Source of the DNA: Corticibacter populi
Lineage (GTDB): Bacteria; Pseudomonadota; Gammaproteobacteria; Burkholderiales; Burkholderiaceae_C
Reading direction: 5' to 3'
Length of the DNA stretch: 64,000 bases
Assembly: GCF_004217315.1 (NCBI RefSeq)
Contig: NZ_SGWR01000001.1
Coordinates: forward strand, 496,001 to 560,000
Numbering within the stretch: the first letter of the stretch is position 1; each line of letters opens with the position of its first letter. This document shows positions 1 to 11,604 of this stretch, one piece after another. The translations under genes and the position numbers were made by a program. The notes beneath the pieces were generated by a model, which worked only from the letters and a program-made list of their open reading frames with translations, did no database searches and had not been told where the DNA came from.

Positions 1-300
1 ACTGCGCACGTGCTGGCTGGCGCTACGGGCCACGGCTGCGGCACGGTCCTTCTCGGCCTGCGACTTGGCAAAGCCGGAGAGCTGCACCTCGCCCTTGAGC
101 GTCTCGACACTGATGGCGATGGCCGAGGTCGTCGGGTCCTCAGCCAGCTTGGCCTTCACCGCCGTGGTGATGGCGGCGTCATCGATGTAGGAGCCAACGG
201 TCTGCTGGTCGCGCGCGACGGCGCAGCCCGTGGCGGTAACAGCGGCAATGCCCAGCGCGGCGGCCAGCGCCAGTGCCTGTGTGAAACGGGTTGTTGTCAT
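1..300 (-). CDS. BON-domain lipoprotein, 3' end cut off by window edge
   Basis: The reading frame starts at an ATG at 300 on the minus strand and stays open to base 1, so only the first 100 residues are present. The N-terminus is a lipoprotein signal with a lipobox ending ATGC (Cys26), preceded by an Ala/Leu-rich stretch. The mature part has DDAAITTAVKAKL followed by SVETLKGEVQLSGF, which is the pattern of a BON domain (OsmY-like family). Such proteins are exported or outer-membrane anchored and are linked to osmotic and envelope stress. A purine-rich GGAGAA-type ribosome site lies just upstream (minus strand). The next genes on the same strand (DUF883 and DUF1328 proteins) are also stress-linked membrane-associated small proteins. 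The family is confident; the exact role is not known. Confidence 0.8.
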   Translation of the reverse strand, partial: MTTTRFTQALALAAALGIAAVTATGCAVARDQQTVGSYIDDAAITTAVKAKLAEDPTTSAIAISVETLKGEVQLSGFAKSQAEKDRAAAVARSASQHVRS

Positions 301-519
301 GGTTTTCTCCTTTTCAAAACTGCATCCTGGCGAGAATGCCCTGATGCCCACACTTCGATCAATGGAAGTCGTTGGTGGTCGGTTGGCAATGCCCTCGGCC
401 TCGGGCCGAGCCGGCATTGCATTCTGGTTGAATGATGGGAGCTGGGTCCACGGTTCCCGGATCAGCCAGATGGCCCCGGCAGAGCCGGCAGCAGTGTGGC
501 AGCGTCCGGAGCCGTTGGC

Positions 520-990
520 TCAGCGCCCCCGGCGACCGCCCAGCAGCAGGGCCGTCAGCGCGGCGCCAGCGGCGGCGGCAAAAAACAGGGCCTTGGTCGG
601 CTGTTCGGTGACGTAACGGTTGGTCGCTTCCGACAGTTCGAGCACACGCTGGCGGGCACGCTCGCCGGTATCAGCCACCAGGTTGATGCTCTTGGTCGCC
701 AGGTCCAGCGCCTTGTGGGCCAGCTCGTCGATGGCCGGGTCGGCGTGCTGGTGCAGCGACTGCAGCGATTGTTCGGCACGCAGCAAGCCGGCATTGGTGG
801 CGTTGCGGGTGCTTTGCAGGGCTTGCTCGGCACCGCTCAGAGCCTTGCCGGTGACGTCGTGAGCCAGCTCGGCAGCCTTGTCGACGCCTTTCTCGACGGC
901 GGCACTGGCCCTGCGTGCAGTGTGCTCGGCCTTCTCGGCGACTTCCTCGACGGCGGTCTCAAGGTCTTGGTCTTTGCGGGTGGATGGCAT
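520..990 (-). CDS. DUF883/ElaB-YqjD-like membrane-anchored protein
   Basis: This 156-residue protein is very rich in Ala, Glu and Lys and is predicted to be a long helix or coiled coil over most of its length. It ends in a single C-terminal membrane anchor (TKALFFAAAAGAALTALLLG) followed by GRRGR. This layout is typical of the YqjD/ElaB/DUF883 family, some of which bind ribosomes and the inner membrane in stationary phase. The ATG at 990 is chosen because GGAG sits six bases upstream; an in-frame TTG two codons earlier is less likely. The gene lies between the BON-domain lipoprotein and the DUF1328 protein, all on the minus strand. Function is inferred from the family only. Confidence 0.75.
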   Translation of the reverse strand: MPSTRKDQDLETAVEEVAEKAEHTARRASAAVEKGVDKAAELAHDVTGKALSGAEQALQSTRNATNAGLLRAEQSLQSLHQHADPAIDELAHKALDLATKSINLVADTGERARQRVLELSEATNRYVTEQPTKALFFAAAAGAALTALLLGGRRGR

Positions 991-1059
991 AAGCAACTCC
1001 TATGTTGGTGAATCTGAATGGTTGCGGCGGTGGAACTGACGCGTCGGCGGCTTCCTGCC

Positions 1060-1224
1060 TCACCGCTTTTGTATCAGATTTAGGATGAAGCTGACCACTG
1101 CAATGACAATAAACACGAAGAACAGAATCTTGGCAATTTCGGTCGCCCCAGCAGCGATTCCAGTGAATCCGAACAGTGCGGCAATCAACGCGATGATGAA
1201 GAAGATGACAGCGTAACGTAGCAT
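1060..1224 (-). CDS. DUF1328 small membrane protein (YtjA-like)
   Basis: This is a 54-residue protein, starting [20 protein letters not shown] and ending LNLIQKR. It has two hydrophobic segments separated by [12 protein letters not shown], the signature of the DUF1328/YtjA family of tiny inner-membrane proteins. The gene has its own ATG at 1224, with a GGAAA-type ribosome site just upstream on the minus strand. Members are widespread in proteobacteria and often sit next to stress-response membrane proteins, as here with the DUF883 and BON-domain genes. The biochemical function of the family is not known. The match in length, both membrane segments and the basic C-terminus makes the family call strong. 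Confidence 0.8.
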   Translation of the reverse strand: MLRYAVIFFIIALIAALFGFTGIAAGATEIAKILFFVFIVIAVVSFILNLIQKR

Positions 1225-1804
1225 GTCCGGTTTCCTTTCTATGGTTGGGTGCCTGCCATTTGCAGAGCATCGGGAGATAGCGCTCCGGTGGGCACTTCAT
1301 GGCCTCTACTGTAAGCAGGCGTTGCCGCTGGAGCGGCAGGATGAGGCCCGCAGGCCCTGTCCGCCACAGTCCTGTTGCGATGCCGGACGGCTCCTACAAG
1401 CTCAGGCGGGTGAGTCCCGGCAGGCGGGGAATCAAGCCCTGTGAAAAAATCGTAAACAAGCGCTCAAAGTTGTCATCAACGGCAACTGCCCCGCTATGCA
1501 CAGACAAACGAGACCTTGGGCAGACCACGCAGTCCCGTCGAGACCACGTTGAAGAAGCACCAAGGTCGTGCGTAACGGGCTTGTTCCGCATTGCCTTAAT
1601 ATCGGACATTGGCTGGCATCTACCGGTCCGTAGCCGATTCCATGACGGTTGGCGCCGACGCAAGCTTGAAGAGGCTCCGGCAGTCCCCATCTGGCTCTTC
1701 AGGAAGTTGCGCGCAGCCCATGCGGCGCAAGGCCATATGGAATGGGTTTCCGCCTTGGCATCACGGCAGGCGGATCCAGTCCGTCAAGAAAGAAAGGTTT
1801 GCAT
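1225..1804. other. Gene-free stretch between small stress genes and next membrane gene
   Basis: No convincing coding region was found on either strand; the open frames here have no ribosome site and no recognisable protein. The left end must hold the promoter of the minus-strand DUF1328 gene and the right end the promoter of the gene at 1805, but no clear -35/-10 pair was identified. Confidence 0.4.
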
Positions 1805-2128
1805 TTGAACAATCTTGTCGCTTTGCTGATTCGCATGCTGCTGCTGGTGACGGCGCTGGTGGCCGGCATGGTGTTTTTTGCCCTTTTCGTGTTTCTGGCA
1901 CTGGGCTTCTGGCTGTTCTGGAGTGGGCGACTTCTGTGGGCGCGGCTGACCGGCAGGCCGGTCGGAGCATGGACATTCCGCATGGATCCGCGCAACGGAT
2001 TCCAGCAGGCCTATCGCAGCGTCTGGAGCCGGGCACCCGGGGCAGGCGGCAACGCCGGCCCGAGCCGCCGCAGCGACGATTCGGATGTGACCGACGTGGT
2101 GCCACGTCAGCCTTCCCGTCCGGACTGA
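1805..2128 (+). CDS. Small membrane protein of unknown function
   Basis: This is a 107-residue protein. A TTG start at 1805 is chosen because AAAGG lies seven bases upstream; the frame is open further upstream but without a ribosome site. Residues about 4-40 form one or two very hydrophobic segments (LLIRMLLLVTALVAGMVFFA then LFVFLALGFWLFW). The C-terminal half is polar, with RNGFQQAYRSVW and a Ser/Arg/Asp-rich tail. No family was recognised. It is followed by the aldehyde dehydrogenase gene 157 bases downstream and may be transcribed with it, but nothing in the sequence shows a functional link. Confidence 0.5.
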   Translation: MNNLVALLIRMLLLVTALVAGMVFFALFVFLALGFWLFWSGRLLWARLTGRPVGAWTFRMDPRNGFQQAYRSVWSRAPGAGGNAGPSRRSDDSDVTDVVPRQPSRPD

Positions 2129-2285
2129 GAGCACCTGAGTGCCGCGCCTGACAGAACACCTGGGGCGGCCGGCCAAGCCTTTGTCGTGATGCTGGCTGAA
2201 GTCGCCTCACCGGCATGTCCATTCCATTGACCCACCACCCGATAGATCTGCGATCCGCGCCATGAGAAAACAAAAAGAGGGCGAC

Positions 2286-3713
2286 ATGGAACTGGCCGCA
2301 CTGCGCGCCGCGTTCGACTTGCAATACCAGGCCAGCCGGGCGCAACCACAGGTGCCGGAGGCCTTGCGCCGTGAGCGCCTGCTGCGCCTCGGGCAGTTGC
2401 TGGACCAGCACGGGACTGCACTGGAAGAGGCCATCGCGCAGGACTATGGCGTTCGCTCGGCCCGCCTGACGCAGCTCACCGACATTTTCACCACGCGGGC
2501 GCTGCTGGCCCGGGCGCTGCGGCAATTGCACGGCTGGTGCAAGCCGCAGAAGGTGCGCACACCACTGTACCTGCAGCCGGGACGTGCCTGGGTGATGCCC
2601 CAGCCATTGGGCGTGGTGGGGGTGATGGCTCCCTGGAACTACCCGCTGCAACTGCTGTTGGCACCGGCCATCGGCGCGCTGGCAGCCGGCAACCGGGTGC
2701 TGCTCAAACCGAGTGAGCACGCGCCCCGCCTGGCCCAGTTGCTGGCCGAACTGGTGCCGGTGTTCTTCAAACCCGAGGAGATGGCCTTAGTGCATGGCAG
2801 CACGGCCATGGCGGTGGCCTTTGCCAGTCTGCCATTCGATCACCTGGTGTTCACGGGCTCGACCGAGACGGGCCGCAAGATCGCTCTTGCGGCAGCCCAC
2901 AACCTCACTCCCACCACGCTGGAGTTGGGCGGGAAGTCGCCATGCGTGATCGAGCTCGATGCCGATATCGCGGAGGCGGCGATCCGCATCGCCCATGGCA
3001 AGCTGCTCAATGCCGGTCAGACCTGTGTGGCGCCTGACTACCTGCTGCTGCCGCGCGGCATGGAACAGGCTTTTGAAACAGCCTACAGGGACGCCGCGCT
3101 GACTCTCTACCCCGGTCTGCCCGAACATCCGGACTACGCTTCGGTGATCTCGCCCACCCAGTGGGCGCGGTTGTGCTCCATGCTCAAGCAGGCAGAACAA
3201 ATGGGCGCGCGCATCAAGGAGATCGCGGCGCCAGAAAGCCCTTCGATCTGGGGACTCTCGCCGCATGGTGCGCGGCAGATGCCCGCGGTGCTGGCATATG
3301 GCGTTACCCCCGAGATGCGGCTGATGCAGGAGGAAATCTTTGGCCCGGTGCTGCCCATCGTCAGCTACGACCGCGCCAGTGACGTACCGCAAATCATCCG
3401 CAGCCTGCCGCGGCCCCTGGCGCTTTACTGGTTCGGCCGTTCCGAGCAGGCCCGCGATGCACTGCTGGAACAGACCGTCAGCGGCGGCGTGACCATCAAC
3501 GAAACCCTGCTGCACGTGGCCCATCCGAATCTGCCGTTCGGTGGCGTTGGCGCCAGCGGCTGGGGCGCCTACCATGGCCGCTGGGGCTTCGAGCGTTTTT
3601 CCCACCATCGCGCCGTTTACCAGCCCGGCCGCTGGTTCATGGGGCAATGGCTACGGCCCCCGTTCGGTGAACGCTTCGACCGCTTGATGCAATCGCTGCG
3701 CAAGTGGCTGTGA
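2286..3713 (+). CDS. NAD(P)-dependent aldehyde dehydrogenase (coniferyl-aldehyde type)
   Basis: The product oxidises an aldehyde to its carboxylic acid with NAD(P). Seen in the sequence: the cofactor and oxyanion region GVMAPWNYPLQLLLAP, the cofactor-loop motif FTGSTETGRKIA, the catalytic glutamate in ELGGKSPCV near residue 212, and the catalytic cysteine in NAGQTCVAPDY near residue 247. It also has the conserved EEIFGPVLP motif. The length of 475 residues and the hydrophobic/aromatic C-terminus resemble class 3 and coniferyl-aldehyde dehydrogenases (CalB-like). The ATG at 2286 follows AGAGGG; an earlier ATG at 2262 would add eight residues. It overlaps the downstream YqaA-like gene by four bases, so the two are translationally coupled. 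Substrate cannot be told from sequence. Confidence 0.85.
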   Translation: MELAALRAAFDLQYQASRAQPQVPEALRRERLLRLGQLLDQHGTALEEAIAQDYGVRSARLTQLTDIFTTRALLARALRQLHGWCKPQKVRTPLYLQPGRAWVMPQPLGVVGVMAPWNYPLQLLLAPAIGALAAGNRVLLKPSEHAPRLAQLLAELVPVFFKPEEMALVHGSTAMAVAFASLPFDHLVFTGSTETGRKIALAAAHNLTPTTLELGGKSPCVIELDADIAEAAIRIAHGKLLNAGQTCVAPDYLLLPRGMEQAFETAYRDAALTLYPGLPEHPDYASVISPTQWARLCSMLKQAEQMGARIKEIAAPESPSIWGLSPHGARQMPAVLAYGVTPEMRLMQEEIFGPVLPIVSYDRASDVPQIIRSLPRPLALYWFGRSEQARDALLEQTVSGGVTINETLLHVAHPNLPFGGVGASGWGAYHGRWGFERFSHHRAVYQPGRWFMGQWLRPPFGERFDRLMQSLRKWL

Positions 3714-4213
3714 GCGCAGACATGTGGCAAGACTGGATGCATCACCTGCTGGCATGGCTGGCATTGCCCGAATACGGGCTCTCCACGGTATTCGTGGTGG
3801 CCTTCCTCTCGGCGACCCTGCTGCCCCTGGGCTCGGAGCCCGCCGTGTTCGGGCTGATCCAGCTCAATCCTGGCTTGTTCTGGCCCACCATCGCGGTTGC
3901 CACGCTGGGCAATACCTTGGGCGGCTGTCTGAGCTGGTGGATGGGTCTGGTGGCGCATCGCGCCGTGGACCGCCGCCGGGATCAGCAGCTGCGCAACCCC
4001 AAGGCCTTGCGATGGTTGGAACGCTTTGGCGCCAAGGCCTGCTTCCTGAGCTTTCTGCCGGTGGTGGGCGATCCGTTGTGTGCCGTGGCTGGCTGGCTGC
4101 GCCTGCCGTTCTGGCCTTGCTCGCTGTACATGGCCGCTGGCAAGTTCCTGCGTTATGTGGTGATGACCTGGCTGCTGATGCAGGCAGTGCACGCCGGCCA
4201 GCATTATTGGTAA
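3710..4213 (+). CDS. YqaA/DedA-like SNARE-associated inner-membrane protein
   Basis: This is a membrane protein of about 167 residues with several hydrophobic segments. It has the VTT-type core (EYGLSTVFVVAFLSATLLPLGSEP near the N-terminus, then a re-entrant stretch and SFLPVVGDPLCAVAGWLRL). This matches the YqaA branch of the DedA/SNARE-associated family, whose members are linked to phospholipid handling and envelope integrity. The start is uncertain: GTG at 3710 overlaps the dehydrogenase stop as GTGA, GTG 3704 is also open, and ATG 3722 would shorten it by four residues. The overlap suggests co-translation with the aldehyde dehydrogenase. Confidence 0.8.
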   Translation: MSADMWQDWMHHLLAWLALPEYGLSTVFVVAFLSATLLPLGSEPAVFGLIQLNPGLFWPTIAVATLGNTLGGCLSWWMGLVAHRAVDRRRDQQLRNPKALRWLERFGAKACFLSFLPVVGDPLCAVAGWLRLPFWPCSLYMAAGKFLRYVVMTWLLMQAVHAGQHYW

Positions 4214-4250
4214 GTGTTTTGCGCAGCGGCCAGTGAGCCTTGGAAGACAA

Positions 4251-4280
4251 GGCCCTCCCGGCCGGAAGGCGGGGAGGGCC
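4251..4280. terminator. Hairpin between convergent genes
   Basis: A GC-rich inverted repeat with arms GGCCCTCCC and GGGAGGGCC lies between the convergent YqaA-like and sodA genes. It lacks a clear T run, so intrinsic termination is only a possibility. Confidence 0.4.
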
Positions 4281-4328
4281 TGCGATGGGGCGGTGCTAAG
4301 GTGCGGCTGATGCCGTCACCTCCCATCA

Positions 4329-4964
4329 TCACTTCGATTGAGCGGCTTCGTAGCGCTTGGCGACCTCGCCCCAATTGACCACGTTGTAGAACGCGCCGAT
4401 GTATTCGGGGCGGCGGTTCTGGTAGTGCAGGTAGTAGGCGTGCTCCCAGACGTCAAGGCCCAGGATGGGCGTGTTGCCGGAGCCGATGCCGGTCATCAGC
4501 GGGCTGTCCTGGTTGGCACTGCTTTCGACCAGCAGCTTGCCGCTCTTGTCGCTCGAGAGCCAGGCCCAGCCGCTGCCGAAGCGGGAGACGGCGGCCTTGG
4601 TGAAGGCTTCCTTGAAGGCTTCGAAGCCGCCCAGATCACGGGTGATGGCATCGGCCACGGCACCGGTGGGTTCGCCACCACCACCCTGGCCGGCAGGGGC
4701 CAGCACCGTCCAGAACAGCGAGTGGTTGGCATGGCCGCCGGCATTGTTGCGCACGGCCGTGCGGATCGACTCGGGCAGCTTGTCGAGTTTGGTGATCAGT
4801 TCTTCGGCGCTCTGGCCGTCCCACTCGGTGCCTTTGACCGCAGCTGCTAGGTTGTTGATGTAGGTCTGGTGGTGCTTGGTATGGTGGATTTCCATGGTCC
4901 TCGCATCGATGTACGGCTCCAGGGCATCGTAGGCATACGGCAGGGGCGGAAGTGTGTAGCTCAT
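4329..4964 (-). CDS. sodA: Superoxide dismutase, Mn-type
   Basis: The enzyme converts superoxide to oxygen and hydrogen peroxide in the cytoplasm. The 211-residue protein starts [20 protein letters not shown] and has metal ligands at His27, the His in HANHSLFW, and Asp/His in [19 protein letters not shown]. The blocks [23 protein letters not shown] and NQDSPLM match SodA (Mn) rather than the NHTFYW/FGSGWTWL blocks of FeSOD. Metal use can still vary (cambialistic forms exist). A clear AAGGA ribosome site precedes the ATG at 4964; the frame is open further upstream but without support. It is transcribed alone, convergent with the YqaA-like gene. Confidence 0.93.
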   Translation of the reverse strand: MSYTLPPLPYAYDALEPYIDARTMEIHHTKHHQTYINNLAAAVKGTEWDGQSAEELITKLDKLPESIRTAVRNNAGGHANHSLFWTVLAPAGQGGGGEPTGAVADAITRDLGGFEAFKEAFTKAAVSRFGSGWAWLSSDKSGKLLVESSANQDSPLMTGIGSGNTPILGLDVWEHAYYLHYQNRRPEYIGAFYNVVNWGEVAKRYEAAQSK

Positions 4965-5407
4965 GGTTTTCCTTTCTGGTTGGCAACAATGTGCGGTTTG
5001 CAAAAAATGGCGGTACATCCGCGATTATGAATGCGTCCGCATGACAGTGCAGGCATTGCACGGCACCCTGGCTCGAAGCGTTGAAACGGGAGCGGTGCAA
5101 CGCATCCGTTCTGTATAGCATGTTTTGCGAACTCTGCATGGTGGTGCAGGTTTTGCGCCGTTCTCGAAGACCCGCATGATGCGCATCCGGCCAGCGTCGA
5201 CTCGGCTCGCAAATGGGGCGGGGGCGGCTTGCCGTCATGCCTGCGCAGGTATAATCACGCCATTTGTCTGATTGTTGTCTGTATCAAAAGACACGGGGCT
5301 GCCAACCGCGCCAAGCTGCGCGCGCAGACCCCGAAAAATCAAGTGGGCGTGCCGCTGCTTGTCCTGTATTTTGATGAAAGATACTGAATTCAACCCGAGG
5401 TAATCGA
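4965..5407. promoter_or_regulatory. Divergent regulatory region for sodA and carA
   Basis: This gene-free region separates sodA (minus) and carA (plus). Toward carA it contains a good TATAAT box at 5250-5255, described separately, and an untranslated leader of about 150 bases. No pyrimidine-responsive palindrome or leader peptide was recognised with confidence. Confidence 0.5.
5229..5255 (+). promoter_or_regulatory. Candidate carA promoter
   Basis: A perfect TATAAT -10 box (5250-5255) is preceded by TTGCCG (5229-5234) with a 15-base gap, shorter than the usual 17. It faces carA. The -10 is convincing; the -35 is weak. Confidence 0.5.
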
Positions 5408-6571
5408 GTGCTCTTGTCCCTTCAGCAGGGGAATCTCCCCGTCGCCATCCTGGCGCTTGCAGACGGCACGGTTTTTACAGGTAATGCCATCGGCGCCACT
5501 GGTGCCACGGTTGGCGAGGTGGTCTTCAACACCTCCATGACCGGTTACCAGGAAATCCTGACCGATCCCAGCTACTGCCAGCAAATCGTCACCCTGACCT
5601 ATCCTCACATCGGCAACTATGGCATCAACGACGAGGATGTCGAGGCCGGTCGCCCGTATGCCGCCGGACTCGTCATCAAGAACCTGCCGCTGCTGGCGAG
5701 CAACTTCCGCAGCAGCGAAACCTTGCAGGCATACCTGCAGCGCAAGGGCATCGTCGCCATCGCCAATCTCGACACCCGCAAGCTCACCCGCCACCTGCGC
5801 GAGCAGGGTGCGCAGAACGGCTGCATCGTCGCGCTCGAGGCCGGTGCGGCACCGAGTGACGCAGTGATCGACGATGCCATCGCCCGTGCCCGCAAGGCGC
5901 CCAGCATGGCGGGGCAGGACCTCGCCAAGGTGGTCAGCACGCAGGAGCGCTACAACTGGTCGCAGACGACCTGGCAGCTCGGCGAGGGCTATGGGGAGCA
6001 AGGCGAGCCGCAGTTCCATGTGGTGGCCTATGACTACGGCGTCAAGTTCAACATCCTGCGCATCCTGGCCGAGAAGGGCTGCCGCATCACCGTGGTGCCG
6101 GCCGAGACGCCATTCGACCAGGTGCAGGCGCTCGCACCCGATGGCGTGTTCCTCTCCAACGGCCCCGGGGATCCCGAGCCCTGCAGCTACGCCGTCGAGA
6201 CGGCGCGCCAGGCCATCGAGGCGGGCATTCCGACCTTCGGCATCTGCCTGGGCCATCAGATCATGGCGCTGGCGCTGGGTGCCAAGACCTTCAAGATGAA
6301 GTTCGGCCACCACGGCGCCAACCACCCGGTCAAGGACCTCGACAGCGGCCGCGTCAGCATCACCAGTCAGAACCACGGCTTCGCGGTGGATGCCGCCTCG
6401 CTGCCCGACACCGTGCGCGTCACCCACACCAGCCTGTTCGATGGCACGGTGCAGGGCATCGCCCACGTGAGCAAGCCGGCGTTCTGCTTCCAGGGACACC
6501 CGGAAGCCTCGCCCGGCCCGCACGACATTTCCTACCTGTTCGACCGCTTCGTTCAGTCCATGCGCCGCTGA
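5408..6571 (+). CDS. carA: Carbamoyl-phosphate synthase small (glutaminase) subunit
   Basis: CarA hydrolyses glutamine and passes ammonia to CarB to make carbamoyl phosphate for arginine and pyrimidine synthesis. The 387-residue protein has the CarA N-terminal domain ([36 protein letters not shown]) and a C-terminal class I glutamine amidotransferase domain. The nucleophile is the Cys of FGICLGHQ near residue 279 and the His/Glu pair is in [11 protein letters not shown] near residue 363. The start is a GTG at 5408, seven bases after GAGG; a TTG two codons later is possible. carB follows after one small gene, so the pair is probably one operon driven from the promoter near 5250. Confidence 0.95.
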   Translation: MLLSLQQGNLPVAILALADGTVFTGNAIGATGATVGEVVFNTSMTGYQEILTDPSYCQQIVTLTYPHIGNYGINDEDVEAGRPYAAGLVIKNLPLLASNFRSSETLQAYLQRKGIVAIANLDTRKLTRHLREQGAQNGCIVALEAGAAPSDAVIDDAIARARKAPSMAGQDLAKVVSTQERYNWSQTTWQLGEGYGEQGEPQFHVVAYDYGVKFNILRILAEKGCRITVVPAETPFDQVQALAPDGVFLSNGPGDPEPCSYAVETARQAIEAGIPTFGICLGHQIMALALGAKTFKMKFGHHGANHPVKDLDSGRVSITSQNHGFAVDAASLPDTVRVTHTSLFDGTVQGIAHVSKPAFCFQGHPEASPGPHDISYLFDRFVQSMRR

Positions 6572-6709
6572 TCGGCCGTGCCGGCCAAACTGCCGGCACA
6601 CCGCGGGGCGAGGGCCATGAGCCGTGACCCCGCGCGATCCGGTGCCGGCCTAGCGCACAGTTTGCGCCGGCCGGTGCATGTCAACAGACCCTTTCGGGAG
6701 ATTCGGACG

Positions 6710-7081
6710 ATGAAACTGTTCAGCTTTCCAACGGCAGCACTGGAGAAGGCGATTGCCAAGCGCATGCTGGCCCTGGATCCGGTGGCGCGCGACTGGTTTT
6801 CCGAGCGCTGGGCGCAAAAGCCCTACAAGAAATCCTTTGTCGAGAAGAAGGCCATGCCGCTGGTGATTTTTGTCGCCAAGGGCAAGAACTGGACCGATGA
6901 AGAGTTCGACCAGGAACTGGCCGGCTGGGACGTGAATTTCTATCCCGCCGAGGTGGACGTGCTGCGTCCCATTGCCGAGGGCGATGGCATGCTGCAGCTG
7001 ATGCAGAAGAAGGTGCCGCCCGAGCGCATCGAGAAGCTTCTGCGGCACGTGCATTCGCGCACCATCCACTGCGTGGCCTGA
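6710..7081 (+). CDS. Conserved small protein between carA and carB, function unknown
   Basis: This is a soluble protein of 123 residues that starts MKLFSFPTAALEKAIAKRML. The ATG at 6710 has GGGAG nine bases upstream; a longer frame upstream has no ribosome site. No signal peptide or membrane segment is seen. The sequence is charged and ends VPPERIEKLLRHVHSRTIHCVA. It does not belong to any family I recognise. Its position inside the car operon, 138 bases after carA and 37 before carB, suggests co-transcription and a possible link to carbamoyl-phosphate or pyrimidine metabolism, but that is inference from location only. Confidence 0.7.
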   Translation: MKLFSFPTAALEKAIAKRMLALDPVARDWFSERWAQKPYKKSFVEKKAMPLVIFVAKGKNWTDEEFDQELAGWDVNFYPAEVDVLRPIAEGDGMLQLMQKKVPPERIEKLLRHVHSRTIHCVA

Positions 7082-7118
7082 ACAACCGGTCCTGCCCCGA
7101 GATATCCCGCCCTGACTT

Positions 7119-10376
<3,258 letters not shown>

Positions 10377-10411
10377 CCGGTCATTGGAGCGGTTTTTTCC
10401 CGCCCCGAGGT

Positions 10412-10443
10412 AAAAAAAGGCGTGCCGGAAAGCACGCCTTTTT
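10412..10443. terminator. Bidirectional terminator between carB and ribF
   Basis: The inverted repeat AAAGGCGTGC / GCACGCCTTT has an A run on the left and a T run on the right, so it can stop transcripts from carB (plus) and ribF (minus). Confidence 0.85.
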
Positions 10444-10468
10444 GCATTCTTTCCTCTGGATTGGATGT

Positions 10469-11473
10469 TCAGCCGCCGTGCTGCGTCAGCCAGTTCCGGG
10501 CAGCCTCACAGTCTCTGGCAATGCCCTCGGTCAGCGCCTGCAGGGAAGGGTACTTGAGTTCGTCGTGCAGCTTGTGCAGCAGCTCGACACGAATGACCTT
10601 GCCATAGGCGCCATCGCGACCCAGCTCGGCAGGCCACTCCAGGCAGTGCGTCTCCAGCAGCACGCGGCCGCCATTGACGTCGTGCGGGTCCAGCGACGGC
10701 CGGATGCCCATGTTGGCCACGCCCGGCAGCGGCGCTGGCGCAAGGCCATGCACGCGCACCACGAAGATGCCGCTGGCCGCGGGCTTCCAGTGCTTGAAGT
10801 GCAGGTTGAGGGTGCGGAAGCCATCGTCCGCATTCGGCGCGCTGGCGCCGAGCTGGCGACCCAGCTTGCGCCCGTGCAGCACATGGCCGCTGATGGCATA
10901 AGGCCGTCCCAGCAGTTTGGCGGCATCCTGCATGCGACCTTCCTGCAGGGCCTTGCGGACCTCGGAGCTGGAGACGCGCAGGCCATGCACCTCATAACTG
11001 TTCATGCGGGCCACGTCGAACCCATGGTGCCGGCCCAGGGCATCGAGCAGCGCGTAATCGCCGGCGCGGTTCTTGCCGAACCGGAAGTCGTCCCCCACCA
11101 GCACGTAACGCGCATGCAGCGCATCGACCAGCACCTGGCGCACGAATTCCTCGGGAGAAAGCGCCGCCAATTGCGCATTGAAGGGCAGGATGACGGTCTG
11201 GTCGATCTGCTGGCTGGCCAGGTCGGAGAGTTTGTCGCGCACGGTGCCGATGCGCGCCGGAGCCAGCCCGCGCTTGTGCAGCGCAGCGGCAAAATAGTCG
11301 CGTGGATGTGGCTCGAAGGTCAGCGCGCAGCTGGCCAGGCCCCGGTTGGTCGCTTCATTGCGCAGCAGCGCCAGCATGGCCTGGTGGCCCCGGTGCACGC
11401 CGTCGAAGTTGCCAATGGTCAGTGCGCAGGCCGGTGCCAGCGTGGTGTGGCAGGTGCCGAGAAAAGTCTTCAT
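10469..11473 (-). CDS. ribF: Bifunctional riboflavin kinase / FAD synthetase
   Basis: RibF phosphorylates riboflavin to FMN and adenylylates FMN to FAD. The N-terminal adenylyltransferase domain carries GNFDGVHRGH (residues about 21-30), the variant nucleotide-binding motif of the family, and VGDDFRFGKNRAGDYALL. The C-terminal kinase domain has GRPYAISGHVLHGRKLGRQLGAS, the mid-protein GxPNANxxxxxx-type region and NMGIRPSLD. The length of 334 residues is typical. In many beta-proteobacteria ribF precedes ileS and lspA; here the minus-strand neighbour upstream is an acyl-CoA dehydrogenase pair and the downstream side faces carB. The start ATG at 11473 fits the family N-terminus. Confidence 0.95.
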   Translation of the reverse strand: MKTFLGTCHTTLAPACALTIGNFDGVHRGHQAMLALLRNEATNRGLASCALTFEPHPRDYFAAALHKRGLAPARIGTVRDKLSDLASQQIDQTVILPFNAQLAALSPEEFVRQVLVDALHARYVLVGDDFRFGKNRAGDYALLDALGRHHGFDVARMNSYEVHGLRVSSSEVRKALQEGRMQDAAKLLGRPYAISGHVLHGRKLGRQLGASAPNADDGFRTLNLHFKHWKPAASGIFVVRVHGLAPAPLPGVANMGIRPSLDPHDVNGGRVLLETHCLEWPAELGRDGAYGKVIRVELLHKLHDELKYPSLQALTEGIARDCEAARNWLTQHGG

Positions 11474-11526
11474 GAATCAGGGGGAAAAGCGCGGTGGCAA
11501 CGGCGAAGCCCGCATTATGCGGGAAG

Positions 11527-11559
11527 CACAAAGGCGGCACTTGCGATGCCGCCTTTGTG
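11527..11559. terminator. Hairpin terminator after the acyl-CoA dehydrogenase pair
   Basis: The perfect inverted repeat CACAAAGGCGGCA / TGCCGCCTTTGTG, with a seven-base loop, lies just past the stop of the dehydrogenase small subunit and upstream of ribF. The T run is short, so strength is uncertain. Confidence 0.55.
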
Positions 11560-11604
11560 GACAGGGTGCCTGGCGTGGCCCTTGAAATGATCGTGAACAG
11601 GCTT

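Noticed and set aside
5390-6601. A 403-codon open frame opposite carA.
   Set aside because: Antisense shadow of carA with no ribosome site and no recognisable protein.
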